Assembly (NCBI GenBank): GCA_022828595.1
Contig: JAKGHH010000004.1
Location: 77,900,270 to 77,964,269 of the forward strand
DNA from: Nelumbo lutea
Lineage: Eukaryota > Streptophyta > Magnoliopsida > Proteales > Nelumbonaceae
Length of the DNA: 64,000 nt
Reading direction: 5' to 3'
The notes below the pieces were generated by a model, which saw nothing but the letters and a program-made list of their open reading frames with translations, ran no database searches and was not told the origin of the DNA. Made by a program: the position numbers and the translations under genes. Within the stretch, counting starts at the first letter, position 1; the number at the start of each line of letters is the position of its first letter. Shown here in pieces: positions 1 through 12,700 of this stretch.

Positions 1-1660
1 TGGAGGGACTTATGGGGCAGACCCTTCGTCGTCAAAACAGACCACTACAACCTCAAATATTTGCTGGAACAACGACTGGCCACCTCCCCACAACAACATT
101 GGGTCAGCAAGCTTCTAGGTTTTGATTTCTGGGTGGACTACAAGGCAGGGTCCCTGAACCATGTAGCAGATACCCTATCCCGACGAGAAGAAGATAGTAT
201 GTTCCTCCATGCAATCTCCCAACCACGAGCCACCCTGCTAGAAGACATTCGAAACACACTGCCATAGTCATCAGAATGGAACAACCTGGTCCAACAAATA
301 CAGTCTGGGTCTGCTAACTAGAACTGGTCTCTCCACGATGGGCTGGTGCTCTACAAAAAGAAGATCTACCTACCCGCCGATTACCCCATAATCCCCTCCA
401 TCATCGCCAACATACACCACTCTACACACGAGGGTATCCAAAAAACGCTGTATCGTATTCACGCTGACTTCCACTAGCAAGCTATGAGGGCCTCGGTGCG
501 GGACTTTATCCAGAACTGCACAGTTTGCCAATAGCAAAAATGGGAAAATCTGCACCCCGCAGGCCTGCTCCAACCTCTCTCCCTCCCAACGTAGATCTGG
601 GTCGATATTGCCATGGATTTCATCGAAGGACTGCCCAAAGTCGGGGGGAAGTCAGTCCTGTTAGTGGTAGTGGACTGGTTCTCCAAATATGCTCACTTCC
701 TCCCTTTATCCCATCCTTATACTGCAGTCTCGATCGCCCATACCTTCTTCACCCACATTTTTTGCTTACATGGGCTCCCCGAGTCCATCGTCAGTGACCG
801 GGACCCGATCTTCACAAGCACCTTCTGGAAGGAACTCTTCCGATTACAGGGCACGGCCCTCGCCTTCTCCTCAGCCTACCATCCACAGTCAGACGGCCAA
901 ACGGAGGTGGTCAACCGGACAATTGAGATGTACCTTCGCTGCTTCGTGGGTGACCAGCCACGGCGCTGGGTGGAGTACCTCCCATGGGCTGAATACTGCT
1001 ACAATACATCTTATCACTCCTCCCTTGGAATGACTCCCTTCAGAGTTGTGTATGGTCGAGATCCTCCACGCCTTCTGTCCTACGAGCCAGGCTCAATGTG
1101 GTTGGAAGAAGTGGACCGCAACCTCCAAGCTCGTGATGCCCTCCTAGCCGAAGTCTCCTTGCGCTTATAGCAGGCACAGGCACGCATGAAACACGCCTAC
1201 AAACAGCAGCACCGCGAAGTCACCTTTGAACCAGGGCAGTACGTTTGGCTGAAACTCCGACCATATAGGCAGTTGTCTCTCAGGCGCTGGGGGCCCCCTA
1301 AGCTGGCCCCCAAATTCTACGGGCCCTTTAAGATTCTACGGAAGATAGGAAAGGTGGCCTATCAACTTGAGCTCCCGGAGCACAGTAGGATCCACGACAC
1401 CTTCCATGTGTCCCTCTTAAAGCTTTATATTGGTACTCCTCCCGACCATGTGCCTCCCTTACCCCTTTGCAGGATGGCAGGCCTATCCTCCAGCCCCGTA
1501 CCCTCATCTGATCCCTCATCCATCAAGGCACCTTCGAGGTTTTAGTAGAATGGGAGGGACTACCTCCAACAAAAGCCACCTGGATCCCTTGGACCGAACT
1601 CCACAACGCCTATCCAAACCTCGAGCTTGAGGACAAGCTCGTAGTCCAGGAGGGGAGTGA
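1..1660 (+). pseudogene. Chromovirus (Ty3/gypsy) pol, 3' part: RNase H end, integrase, chromodomain
   Basis: This is the distal part of a polyprotein that would copy and integrate an LTR retrotransposon. The 5' part lies outside the window. One reading frame runs from base 1 to about 1440. It shows the RNase H end (about 1-190, ending VADTLSRREE), the H2C2 zinc finger (HHSTHEG to CTVC, about 400-535), the integrase core (600-1000, with D in AMDFIEG, D in VSDRDPIF and E in QTEVVNR all kept) and a GPY/F-type region (YGPFKILRKIGKVAYQLELP, about 1318-1380). After a frameshift near 1440-1473, a chromodomain continues (LVEWEGLPP, then ATWIPWTELHNAYP, to about 1640). The chromodomain marks the chromovirus lineage. 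Six in-frame stops (265, 319, 475, 532, 592, 1168) are all TAG, so it is not translatable. The coding region ends almost at the LTR, with a purine-rich tract at 1648-1660. Confidence 0.88.
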
Positions 1661-2212
1661 TGTTATGAGCACCCGCACCACACAGCAGCAGTTGAGGCAG
1701 CAGTGCGCACATGACCGGCACCATGAGCCGCGCGCACGCACTGCGTGGTAGCATGCGCACCCGACAGTTGCAGCAGAGCAGGGCCCACACGAAAACTCAT
1801 AGGGTGGGCCCACCCTTATCTAGACACGTCAAGAAAACTTGCCACCAGCATACCTTATCCCTTATCCCATTCTCCCTTATCTTATCCCCTATTCTTAGAA
1901 GGAATTGTAGTACCATTAAAAGTAAGTAGTCTAATTTGAAGTAGGAGTTTGAGTCCGTTTAGGACTAACCGAGCCGAATCCAACAAGGAACCCTCCTCTT
2001 GTAACCTCTTATTTAAGGAGACACCATTATTGAATGTGGATATCGAATATTCAGTCAAGAAAAAGAGTAAAGGAGAGTTAGGTGATCTCTTGGACAAATC
2101 ACCCCCTAGATAGTCACAATAGGGCCTATACGCAAGGCCAAGGGTAAGGAAAGATCTGAGGTTCCTACTGTAGAGCAACCCGTGATGCGATCTTACGCTC
2201 GGGCCCATAACA
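1661..2212 (+). mobile_element. 3' LTR of the chromovirus
   Basis: The segment starts TGTTATG and ends CATAACA, a perfect 7-bp terminal inverted repeat of the TG...CA type. It directly follows the polypurine-like tract AGGAGGGGAGTGA and the last codons of the chromodomain, which fixes its left edge. It is 552 bp. The partner 5' LTR is outside the window, so neither LTR divergence nor the target-site duplication can be read. The five bases after it are TTATC. Confidence 0.85.
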
Positions 2213-3950
2213 TTATCATTGTTATTTTGACAGTATGGTAGAATAAAATACTTTATTAGAATGAAATATATTTTCTACCAAAAAAACAAAGAATAAAATA
2301 TATTTACTTAAGTGCCTGAGATACTAAAAAAAGAACCACAAATGTGGTGTAAATGGTTAACATATTCTTTTCCTGCCAAGCTTATGCATATTCTAAATTT
2401 GCATCATCTAGTACTTCATAGCTTTAGTTACTTATTTTGACCCCTAAATGTGTGAGCTTCCAAAGACCTATCAGTTTAAATGAAGATCAATCTCTCACAC
2501 AATCTCTCCTAGTACTATTGATTATAATCATAATGTTGGAGGCCTTCTACAAGAACTACCACTTTTTTCTTTTCTTTGGAAAAGTTCAGAATTGCCATTT
2601 TTCTATGTCCCTTCATATGCAGGTCAAATCTAATGCTACAAATGTATAAAGTAAAACAAACAATTCAAAACTTGAATTTTGTGAATTTTTACATAGTAAG
2701 GGCGTAGGGGTATTTCAGTTATTTAAATATTCTCTACAGGTTTCAGCCTAAGTGTTTTATTAGTTGTGTTTAAAGTTTTAGAGTCTTTTTTTTTCAATAA
2801 GCAACAGAGGTGAATTTCATTAAATAAGAGAAGAAACCACACTTGCTCAGAACCAAAGCAGGTAGGAGAAATTACAATAGATCCTCAGCACAGGCCAAAG
2901 AAAGCACAAAAACAATAGAATATAATAACCTTTTACAAATTGCAGCTCGGGCCTAGGGAACCCAAATCCAAACAGGCTTTTCCTACTCCCAATCTTGTGG
3001 GGGAATATTGGGTGCCCAGATGAATGAGATGTTCAAGCTGACACGTTAGGAGTGATCCAATCTCACTAACTGTCTAAACTACCAAGGTATTTGCTCCTGA
3101 GAATTCATCCAAAAAATGTCTGTTTGACAATCCCCCTCAACCACTATATTTGATAAATCCCTGTTGGCCTATCAGTTCAGGGCCTTGAATTAAAGCCAAC
3201 AGTTCTGCCCTAGAGAGTTTCCAAACCCAGATGGCCCTGAATAATTGAGAATTACATTGTCACTAGAATCCCTAACCACTTCTCCCTGAGGAAATTCAAT
3301 TACCTAATCAATTTTCTTGCTTTCATTTAAATTCTACATATGCAACTGCTGTTGATCGATCCCTATCCAGAATCCAGTATTTTCTTTTGGGAACCTTTAT
3401 CCACACTTACCACCCATCTCGACATGCTCAACCCTTTGAATTGAGGACTTTTCACCGGCTGAAACACGAATCCTCTTTCACTTCTTTGCACCAACCATGT
3501 TGTTTTCAACACACCCAGAGATCTGGATTTGTTCAACAATCTAACAACATGCATTCTCATTGCTAAACTTGAGATTTGAACAATACCCGCTCTTTGCAAT
3601 TGGCTTATGGTGGTGGAAGCCCTAACCCTCCTGGTCTTGGAAGAAGAGGAGGAGCAAAAGTTCACCTAGAGAGATGGCAAAGCAAGAAGAGTCAAGAGGA
3701 AGGTATCATCACTTTGGTTGAGCTTGGCCATTATTGAATATTGATTGCTCCTTAGATGGAGATGGGAGGTGTCTCTTTGAGAGGGTCTCGAGAAAAAAAA
3801 AGACAGAATGGCAACACGGGCATCACAGCTTGTGGTAGAGCCAATTTTCGTTTCAATAGTTGAACTAATTGGGATCGAATAACGAGTACCAATGAGACAA
3901 ACTGAACTACTTGCTTCCAGTAGTTTTACTTCGAGGTCAATCGCCGTAGA
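2213..3950. other. Intergenic, AT-rich; possible degraded LINE-type RNase H
   Basis: I see no gene here. On the minus strand about 3080-3260 reads as SRAELLALIQGPELIGQQGF, which resembles the second motif of RVT_3-type RNase H domains of plant LINEs, but it soon meets stops. Two minus-strand open frames lie at 3363-3962. The upstream one may be a C-terminal tail of the kinase fragment next to it. Neither can be assigned. Confidence 0.3.
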
Positions 3951-3954
3951 TGGC

Positions 3955-4310
3955 TTCCTCACCTACCTCCTAAGGTGGTTCCAAATTGCAGAGGAAACTT
4001 TCTGCTAGGTCAACCACCTTTACCATCAACGACCTCTTCTTGGCAATCTTCCTAACACACTGAGCCGCCAACACCGCCAACTGATGCATTATCGACGGGT
4101 CCTCTAGCAGCTCGATCTAGGGATCAAACAGAGGAGTGAACTCAAACTGCTTGATAAGTGGCAGGAATCAATCAACAACAGAAGGCGGGTTGTAGTTCAC
4201 GTCAATGGCGTTCCTACCTCTGATAATTTCCAACAGTAGATCTCAAAATGGAAGACGTCGCTCTTGGTACAAAGATTCTTCGGCGCAACTCAAGCAATGA
4301 GCCATCAATC
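3955..4310 (-). pseudogene. Receptor-like/cytoplasmic kinase fragment (kinase subdomains about VIII-XI)
   Basis: Read on the minus strand from about 4280, the translation gives CTKSDVFHFEI, a one-base frameshift, LLEIIRGRNAIDVNYNPPSV, a stop at the expected Trp of VVDW, PLIKQFEFTPLFDP, a TAG in place of the Arg of DPR, then IMHQLAVLAAQCVRKIAKKR. This matches the SDVFSFG...LLE...GR...DPR...AARCV...RPSM pattern of the C-terminal lobe of plant receptor-like kinases. Two stops, the frameshift and the missing catalytic loop show a dead fragment. The open frame at 3666-3962 on the same strand may be its C-terminal extension. Family-level assignment is an inference from motif memory. Confidence 0.6.
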
Positions 4311-6500
4311 TTGATGGCATTATCATCTATCTGATCAGACATGTAGAGAATGAGTGTGGTCTTACCACCACTCAAAAACTTCGGAAAAGTGACTGGAGAT
4401 ATGACCGTTGGAACATGTCTGAAGTAAGTAGATGAGAAGACGAAGGAGCTTTGTCTGACCAGCCCCGATAACTTTTTCCACAGAGGTCCTAAACTTTCCT
4501 TTTCTCAGTGGAGTCACTGCGACCCCGCGTTCTTGTTTTTGGGAACCCGCATCCCACGTTTTTCCAATCCCATGTGCCTCTTTACCTCAAAACAAATAAA
4601 GGAAAGAGGGATATTTTTAGAATATTATTTTTTTTCATCCCATCCCATAAATCAAACGGAGCCTAAAACTCCCAAAATTGCCAATTAAGTCCAAAAACGT
4701 TAACCACCATTAAGTGTCATGTAAAAGGACACGAATACCCTCTGGGTGTCATCTAATTTTCTTTATTAATCAACCATATTATTTCATAATTGCTTCATTT
4801 TGATACATAAAAATAAATCAAATTACACTCCACCGGTTCTAGTGACAAAACATATGCGACCATCGACGATGATGAATTGATGATGATGAATCATTAGAAG
4901 TAGCAAAAACAAACTTTGACGTAGGACCTGACATAAATTATTCTAACAAGGATCCAAACTTGTGCACAACAAAATTTTCTGGTACAAAGTGATTGAATAA
5001 ACTTAACAAATTGGATTTTTGACCCTAACAACCCCTAAACTTCACGAAAAAACCACTTTTGCCCTTTTATAAGTCGAAGGATCAATTTAAATCTCAAACT
5101 AAGTTGGAAAGGCCATCGTTAGCCCAAAATGCATTATGTTAGTAACATCGTTTACAATCCGTTAAATAATGAATAAAATAATAAGAGATGTTGACATGGC
5201 ATCGTTAAACTAAAAACAAAAAAACAAAAATTTGCAAATGGATCTTATTGAATAAAATAAAAACCATTTAATACATAATTAATAAATGCTGAAAATAATA
5301 TATTAATGGGTTCCACTTGATTTTTATTTACAGAAATTTGTTATATTGTTTTAAAATTAAGATTCTAATTTGATTTCAAACAGGATTAATTAATTAAAAG
5401 GTCAAAATCGAAATTGCGGAACTAATGGGGTGTTCACGATGATGATGATGATTCATCGAGTTCATATAATTATTCCCATCAGTTTTGATAAATTATCATC
5501 ATATGAACTTAATGGTGGTGCTCACGATATATAAAAGCAAAATAAATAACATCTCATCAGTTCCGATCTAAAAAATTAAATAAATACGTGGATACTTTCT
5601 TGACGGTTTTTGAATAGTTGATTTTTGAAGACGAGAAAAATAGAAAAATAGGGACAACCCAACTGAGAGCAGCCGCTTGGGACCAAGAAAAAAAACATTT
5701 GCCATTGTGTTTTGAATCAGTTCATATTTTTGAGAGCACTAGTAAACATGTATGTGCATTTGCACGTGACAATATCTTCAAGGCAAAACTATTTACAATT
5801 CATGGACAGTTTCTTAACTGTTATAAGTAGACAGTTTTTGAATAGTTATAAGTGGATAGTTTCTTAACTGTTATAAGTGATCAGTTTTTGGAGTGAGAGT
5901 AAATGACATACATATATGCCATTTTTTATGCCCATTGTTACTTAAATAGAGGGTAAAAATGTCTAATGAAAAATCCAGAAAAATAGGGTTATTTGATCTT
6001 TTATTAGTAGTATAGATTTGTCTTCAAAAACTCCACTATTCCTCTCCATCCAAATGGTCCAGAGAGCAGCCACTTTCTTATATACTTGCGGTTTAATTCA
6101 ATAGCATTTTATGTTCTCTTTAGCCAAACTTGAATGAAGATAAGAAAAAACCCAAGCTTTTAACGTTTTAAAGAAAAGGATAAGATGATCTCAAAAAAAA
6201 AAAAAAATGGAGAGCTATGAAGCAATCTTTTTACTTTTCTCGAGGGAAGAAGATAACTCATTTTTGTCCACTCAATTTCTCCTCTTTTGAGTCTGAGTTT
6301 AATTAGTTTTTTCTCTTACCAGAAAAAAAAAAGCTTTTGGTGGACAAATTAAATCTTCGTGTGAGATGGTTAATCGTTCAATTTGAAATGTTTCTGCCAT
6401 ATTGCCTGACTGCCCCCTTTAAAACAAATGTATCGAAAAGATAATGATGGAGAGTTGGAGACTTTTCAAACATTCAATCTCAATTGTGTTTTTTTGACAT
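4311..6500. other. Intergenic region upstream of gene 1
   Basis: This is AT-rich sequence with no recognised gene. At about 5805-5895 a unit of roughly 30 bp, containing CAGTTTTTGAATAGTTATAA and variants, is repeated about three times. A short ATG-initiated frame at 5618-5830 has no recognisable product and is probably chance. Confidence 0.4.
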
Positions 6501-6509
6501 TATATATAA
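6501..6509 (+). promoter_or_regulatory. Candidate TATA box of gene 1
   Basis: TATATATAA occurs about 270 bases upstream of the chosen start codon at 6779. It is the only TATA-like motif close to the first exon. Transcription from about 6530 would give a 5' leader of roughly 250 nt that contains ATG codons at 6591 and 6623. The assignment rests on position only. Confidence 0.35.
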
Positions 6510-6778
6510 GACGACGACTGATTAATGTATTAGCCATTGTTATGAGCTTCAAAGTTCATGTTTTTTTAATTTCCTCGATGGGGATGGGCAATGAGGGAAT
6601 TTGACACAAATTTTCATTATTCTTGTCTCATGCTGATATGCTTCTCTTGGCCTCAGTTGCTTCTATCCTCCCTTGTCTTTGTTTCTTACGTTTTTGTCAC
6701 TCCATCTCCATTAATTTCTCCGTCTTTACTAGATCTCTTTATTTCTGTTCACAACGGCTCCAAAGGGATTGGTCGGAG

Positions 6779-9700
6779 ATGTCGAGCCTTTCCTCATTAC
6801 TTCTGCTGCAGCTGCTAGCTCTCGCAGTAGCACTTTTCGGCCAGAAGTCCCCCAAATTTAGTCGAGATGACTTCCCTTCCGACTTTGTTTTCGGCGCTGG
6901 AACTTCAGCTTATCAGGTGCGTTCAGTCGTACATCGATACTCTCTCTCTCTCTCTCTAGAGAATAAGATAAACAGATGAGTCGTTTGATGTGTGTGAGAA
7001 AGAATGCAGGTTGAAGGTGCGGCAGCAGAGGATGGAAGAACGCCCTCTCTGTGGGACGCTTTCACTCACGAAGGTTCAGTTTTTAAACTCCTGACGTATA
7101 AATAAATTATCGTATAAACCAGATCCAGTGTTCTACAGAGATTTGGATTGTAATTAATTCATGGTTTGATTGATGCGAATGTCTCAGGGAAGATGCCCGG
7201 TAACAGTACCGGTGATGTAGCTGCTGACGGATACCACAAGTACAAGGCAACAATCTCTCTATTTCTGATTTCTCTGTTAATTAATCTTTTGCTATAAACA
7301 TGTAATTAAACCGTATATGTTATCATCCAGAACAGATCCGTCTAGGGGTATCAATTGGACCGGATTTGGTCCAATCCGATCCAGTTCAATGTGAATCCAT
7401 TACAATTGGACCAGGTCTAATCCAACCCAATGAATATTTTGGAACCAGTCCAATTCAATGTATCGACCATTCAATCAGTTCTAAATTTGTTTTAATTTAG
7501 ATTATTCCCGACCCAAACCTGATCCATTAACAAGTATATTCTTATCTTATATCAACGGACTAGATATTGGCTCAATCCAACCCAATCCAATATAACTTGG
7601 TCCAATTCAATACCAAGCACCATAATCAATTTGGACGGGTTGAATGGACCAACAAGACATATTGAATCCATCCAATCCATCCAAATTGATTTTGGTTTGG
7701 ACAGAGTCCAACCCAAAACTGGTCCATTGACACCCCTAGATCCGTCCCAGAGGCTATAATTGTTAGTTTTAGAAGTCTATTGTCCATTAGATGTAGAATG
7801 GGTAGAAAAGAATTTTTCTTTACACTTTTACACAGGATGAAGTTATAGGCTGTGTTTGGTTCCGTGGGTGTTTATTGAAAAAATGCCACTACATCAGCAC
7901 CACATAGGTGTTGGCATTTATTGCAGATGAAGCAAAATGAAACACTTGTTTGGTTTCATCATTTATCAAATAAATGGTAGAAAACTGAAATGGTTTGATT
8001 TTTGTGCATGGGGCATTTGGGAAAACGTCAAATTATTGTTTCCCCCAATGCCCCATTGTTTATTGAAACCAAATATTGATGTGACACACTTTAATGGATA
8101 TTAATATGAGATAGAGTGTAAAAAACATTTAAAGTGAAACCCAACCAAACAACAAAAACATGAAACATTTAAAGTGAAAAAATATAAATAAACGTTTGAA
8201 GTGAAAAAATACAAATAAACGATCTATCCATAAATGCCTATGGAACTAAATACATATGTAATTGAAAAATTGAAATTAAGGGAATTTTTTCCTACTTTTG
8301 CTGCAACTAAGTGATATACAAGGCTACAAGGCCCAATCAAATTGGACCACATGACTGATGTCTCACCTAATTGTCTTAACAACCATGGCTGCACTGAATT
8401 TGATGGAAGTGGTTGGGCCCGAGACAAAATCATGCATAGTGGGCTGGGCAACCTATCATTGGGAAGTCATAACCCAGACTAAACTTAGGTAAGACCATGA
8501 TGTGAAACTAAAGGGTTATCCGTGGTCAAATTTGACTGTATTTGCAGCAGATGTGATCTCTCCTAGTCAGGTTAGAGTTGTTGTATAAAGAAAACACTAT
8601 TACACTAATGAGTATCGGTGTAAATTGGACTGGATTTGGTCAAATCTGATATAGTCCTATATGAATCCATTATAGATGGATCAAGTCCAATTCAATCAAA
8701 TGAATATTTTGGACCATTTTGGACTGGTCCAGTTCAATGTCTGTTCAAATTGATTTTAATTTAGATTGATTGCAACTCAAATTTGTTCCATTGACACCTG
8801 TATTCTTATCTTCTATGAATGGACTAGATATGGATTCAATCGGACCCAATCCAATATAAATCCATTATGGAAGGGCCAGGCGCAATCCAATCCAATAAAT
8901 GTTTTGGACCATTAAATCTAGACTGGTCCAATTCAATGTGTCTTATTGGTCCGTCCAATCCATCCAAAATTATTTTGATTTGGATGGGGTCCAACCCAAA
9001 ACCGGTCCATTAACACCCTTACTAATGAGGCCAATGCTCTAGAGGGTAATCCTGTACCAGATGCTCTCCTCTCCTAGCAACATAAATAAGAAGCATGCAA
9101 AGCTGATCTACAACTCTCTTTCCTGAATAAACTTGCCTATATTGCTCTTCTTTGCACTCTTAAGCAATCTCAGGCTCTCTTACTCACCCTGCAAGTGTTT
9201 CAGGAAGATGTCAAGATCATGAGTGACATAGGTCTTGAAGGCTACAGGTTCTCCATATCATGGTCCAGAGTCCTCCCAAGTATGAGAACTAAAGGCTTGC
9301 ATTTCTTACTTCACAGTAGTATAGCTATCTTGTGTAATATAAATAACAATTTGTTGTGTTTCACTTTACTGGTGGCAGATGGTAGGGGAACCGTTAATCC
9401 AAAGGGCCTTGATTACTACAACAATTTGATCAATGAACTGGTCACCCATGGTAAGCTGTGGTAAAGGAAACTCTTTAACACTACACACTAGACACTACAT
9501 AGAGGCTGTGGTCGTGGGCTTAAACTGGTAAATGAAGCTCTTTTAAAGGCCCAACCTTTATTCAGTTCTGGGCCTCAACTTGTATATATTTATACTTTTA
9601 ACCCAATAATCTAGCTGCTTGTGATTAGACCTGTTCACGGGCTGGGCTTCGGGTCTGACTTACACTACATTGAGCTCAGACTTCGGGCCAGGCCCTATTT

Positions 9701-12700
9701 AAATTTTGACGAAAGCTAAGCCAAGCCCAGCCCATGAACAGGTCTACATGTGATATATCAAAAAAGGCTCTGGCAGAACATGATTCTACTTGCTGATCTC
9801 CCTGCTAATCAGAATCATATCTATCATTTCTCTGGTTCTTTCCTCCTTTTTTTTTTTTTTGACAAAATAGGGATTGAACCACATGTCACACTCTTTCATT
9901 TGGATTTCCCCAAAGTGCTTGAAGATGAATATGGAGGATGGCTAAGCCCAAAGATTGTGTAATTCAATAACCTTCCCTTGTGATATTTGAGATCCCCACA
10001 AATCCATAACATGGGGTTTTCTTTGGTTTGAGTCAGGGAGGACTTCACAGCATATGCAGATGTTTGCTTTAGAGAGTTCGGTGAAAGGGTGTCCCACTGG
10101 ACCACCATCAATGAGCCCAATGTGCTAGACCTCTCAGCCTATAACTCAGGAACATTTCCACCTCATCGATGTTCTCCTCCGGGCGGTTTCAACTGCACGG
10201 CCGGCAACTCCTCGGTGGAGCCTTACACTGTAATGCATCATTTTCTACTGGCACATGCCTCTGCTGCTGCGTTGTACCGAGAAAAATACCAAGTAAGTCC
10301 CTCTTGTTCTTTGTCACCTCTGAAGCTTAATTGGGCCAAGCATACGGGTGCAAATGAACTGCATCATGACCCGATCTGAATTTGATACCAATTCCTATGG
10401 CTGTATTTGGAAACAATGCAAATAAGTATGGATGTAAATATGTAGAGTGTAAAACGGTCCATATAAATTGCAAAGTTGGATTAGTTTTGCACCGATAAAT
10501 TTACCTTCTTACCAAATAGACTTTTAGTTGTAATAGATGCAAACATGAATTCCAATAAAGCATGTCTTTTTTTATCAAATGCCCACTTGAATGCAAATTT
10601 ACTTTTTTTTATTGATGTACTTTTACATCTTATTATCAATATAAATATGCATTAGAAATAGTGGTGGCAATTGGGTGGGTTGGGTTGGTTTTGGTTTGGG
10701 TCGAGCTTCAACCCAACCCATCTAACCCACCAACCCATTAATGACCCAATTATATAAAATTAAATGGGTTGGGTTCAACTGAAACCCGCTTTAACCCAAT
10801 CCAACCCATCCAAACCCATTAATCTTATATTTATGTACTTAAAAAAAACTAAATCTCTCTTGACAAATAAGTTGGTAGTTTATAAACAGTGATAAAAATC
10901 ATTAATAACTTCCTCATACTTAGTCGGGGTCTTCACTAGTTAATAATTATATCTGTAGTGGTTAACCCAATGGTTATTGATGGAGGGAGATTTGGCCCGA
11001 CCCCTTGGCCATGCAACACGTGGAAGCAACCGAGAGTGACTTGGTAGAAGCGCCAGTTCGACATGGCAGCGGGCCCATAAACTGACCTCTGAGAAAAGGA
11101 GTCCCGAGCTCCCCCCAAAAAAAGGAACCCACAACCTGAGCTCTCCCTTGGAGGTCCTGAGCCTTACAAGGAGTGCAAAGGGCAAAAACCCGAGCTGACC
11201 CACCCCGGGGTAGTTCGGGCCACACTTCTATCCGGACTCAAGACTTTACATCACACACCACTTCGGCTCCAAGTCGCCTGACTGAACAACCGTACTTGAC
11301 GCCCAGGAAGCCCGTACATGGAGGCGGCGCACTTGACTGATTAGGGGTCCGACACATGACAGCCGCCCTCCAACGGCCACCTGCCACCGCCATCTCAGAC
11401 GTGGCAGAGACGACCCTGACAAGGACAATGGCGGTTATGACACCCGAACTAACAACTGGCAGAGGTTATACACCCGAACTGACAACTGACAGAGGTTATG
11501 ACACCCGAACTGGCAACTGGCAGAGGTTATGACACCCAAACTGGCGTCTAGCAGGGATGATGACACCCGATCTGGCGAAGGTGATGATGCCCGATCTGGC
11601 AGGGGTATGGGAGTGAGTGTACAGGGTGATTATAAAAAGGCCCCCATCTCCCAAAGAAGGAGGTAAGTGATATTTTGTGCTTTCTGGTCTTGAAGTCTCT
11701 CATTTTCCCTTGCCTTCTCTAGAGCACTAACTTGAGCTTTGGAGTGTTCCAACCGGGTTCCTCCCCGAAAGTCTCCAATTTCTTCCTTGTTTTAGGCATC
11801 TTCGGCTCTATCAAAGGCAAGGTGACCGGCAGCTAGGACTGACCGGATTGTGCATCATCATTTGACGCCGTTTGTGGGAAGACTTCAAAAAGCCTCCCCT
11901 AACCTTTAACTCTTTCTCTCTCAAAGAAACTTTAGCTTCCATGGCTTCCTCTAGCAGTAACAGGCATAATGCCGACTTGAATGTTGTAGGGGAACACCCT
12001 CAGCTCGCCACTATATGTATCGGATAGTTCACCGTCCCCCTCTCGATGGACGGAATCCCGAGCCTCAATGCGCCGAGTGCGGTGGCACCTGTGAATGTTC
12101 CCCTTCCCCCTATCGAGACAACTCCCTCTGGCGACTAGCCAAAACTAGCTTGATAACTTGCTGCAGTGCATGTGGGCAATGCAAGCCCAAATGTAGCAGT
12201 TCCAACAACATCAGCAAGTACTACACCACATTTTCCAGCATCACTACCAACAGTAGTTCCCCCAATTGACTTTGAACCAACCATAACTCCCACCTCGGCA
12301 CCCTGCTCCGAAGTCAGTCAAACCCTCCCCTCAAGGCAGGTGCCTTCACCGAGGGGAAGCCTCCCAACTTCAGAACCCCTCCAGGAGCCAGGCTCTCTAA
12401 GTTTGAGCTCCCACTCGCAGAGAACCAATTCGGCATCCTGGCTGCGGACTACCAATAGTCCGGGCCAATCGAGCTCGGCAACACCGAGGCAAGTAGCGCC
12501 AATACCAGGCCTTCTAAGCACCAGCGAAGATGCCGACGAAGTCGCTGAACTACCACCCACATCCTGCCCAAGCTCCGAGGTAAAGAAGAAACAAGCTCGG
12601 ACGAGGTAAAAGTTGCCCCTATTCTTTCAATTCCTTCCCCCTGTCATCAGAACTCCTTGTGGTTCCCATGCCCAAAGATTTCAAACTCCCTCCCCTAGAC

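Noticed and set aside
11440..11610. Independent minisatellite
   Set aside because: The tandem units occur in both LTRs at the same place, so they are part of the LTR.
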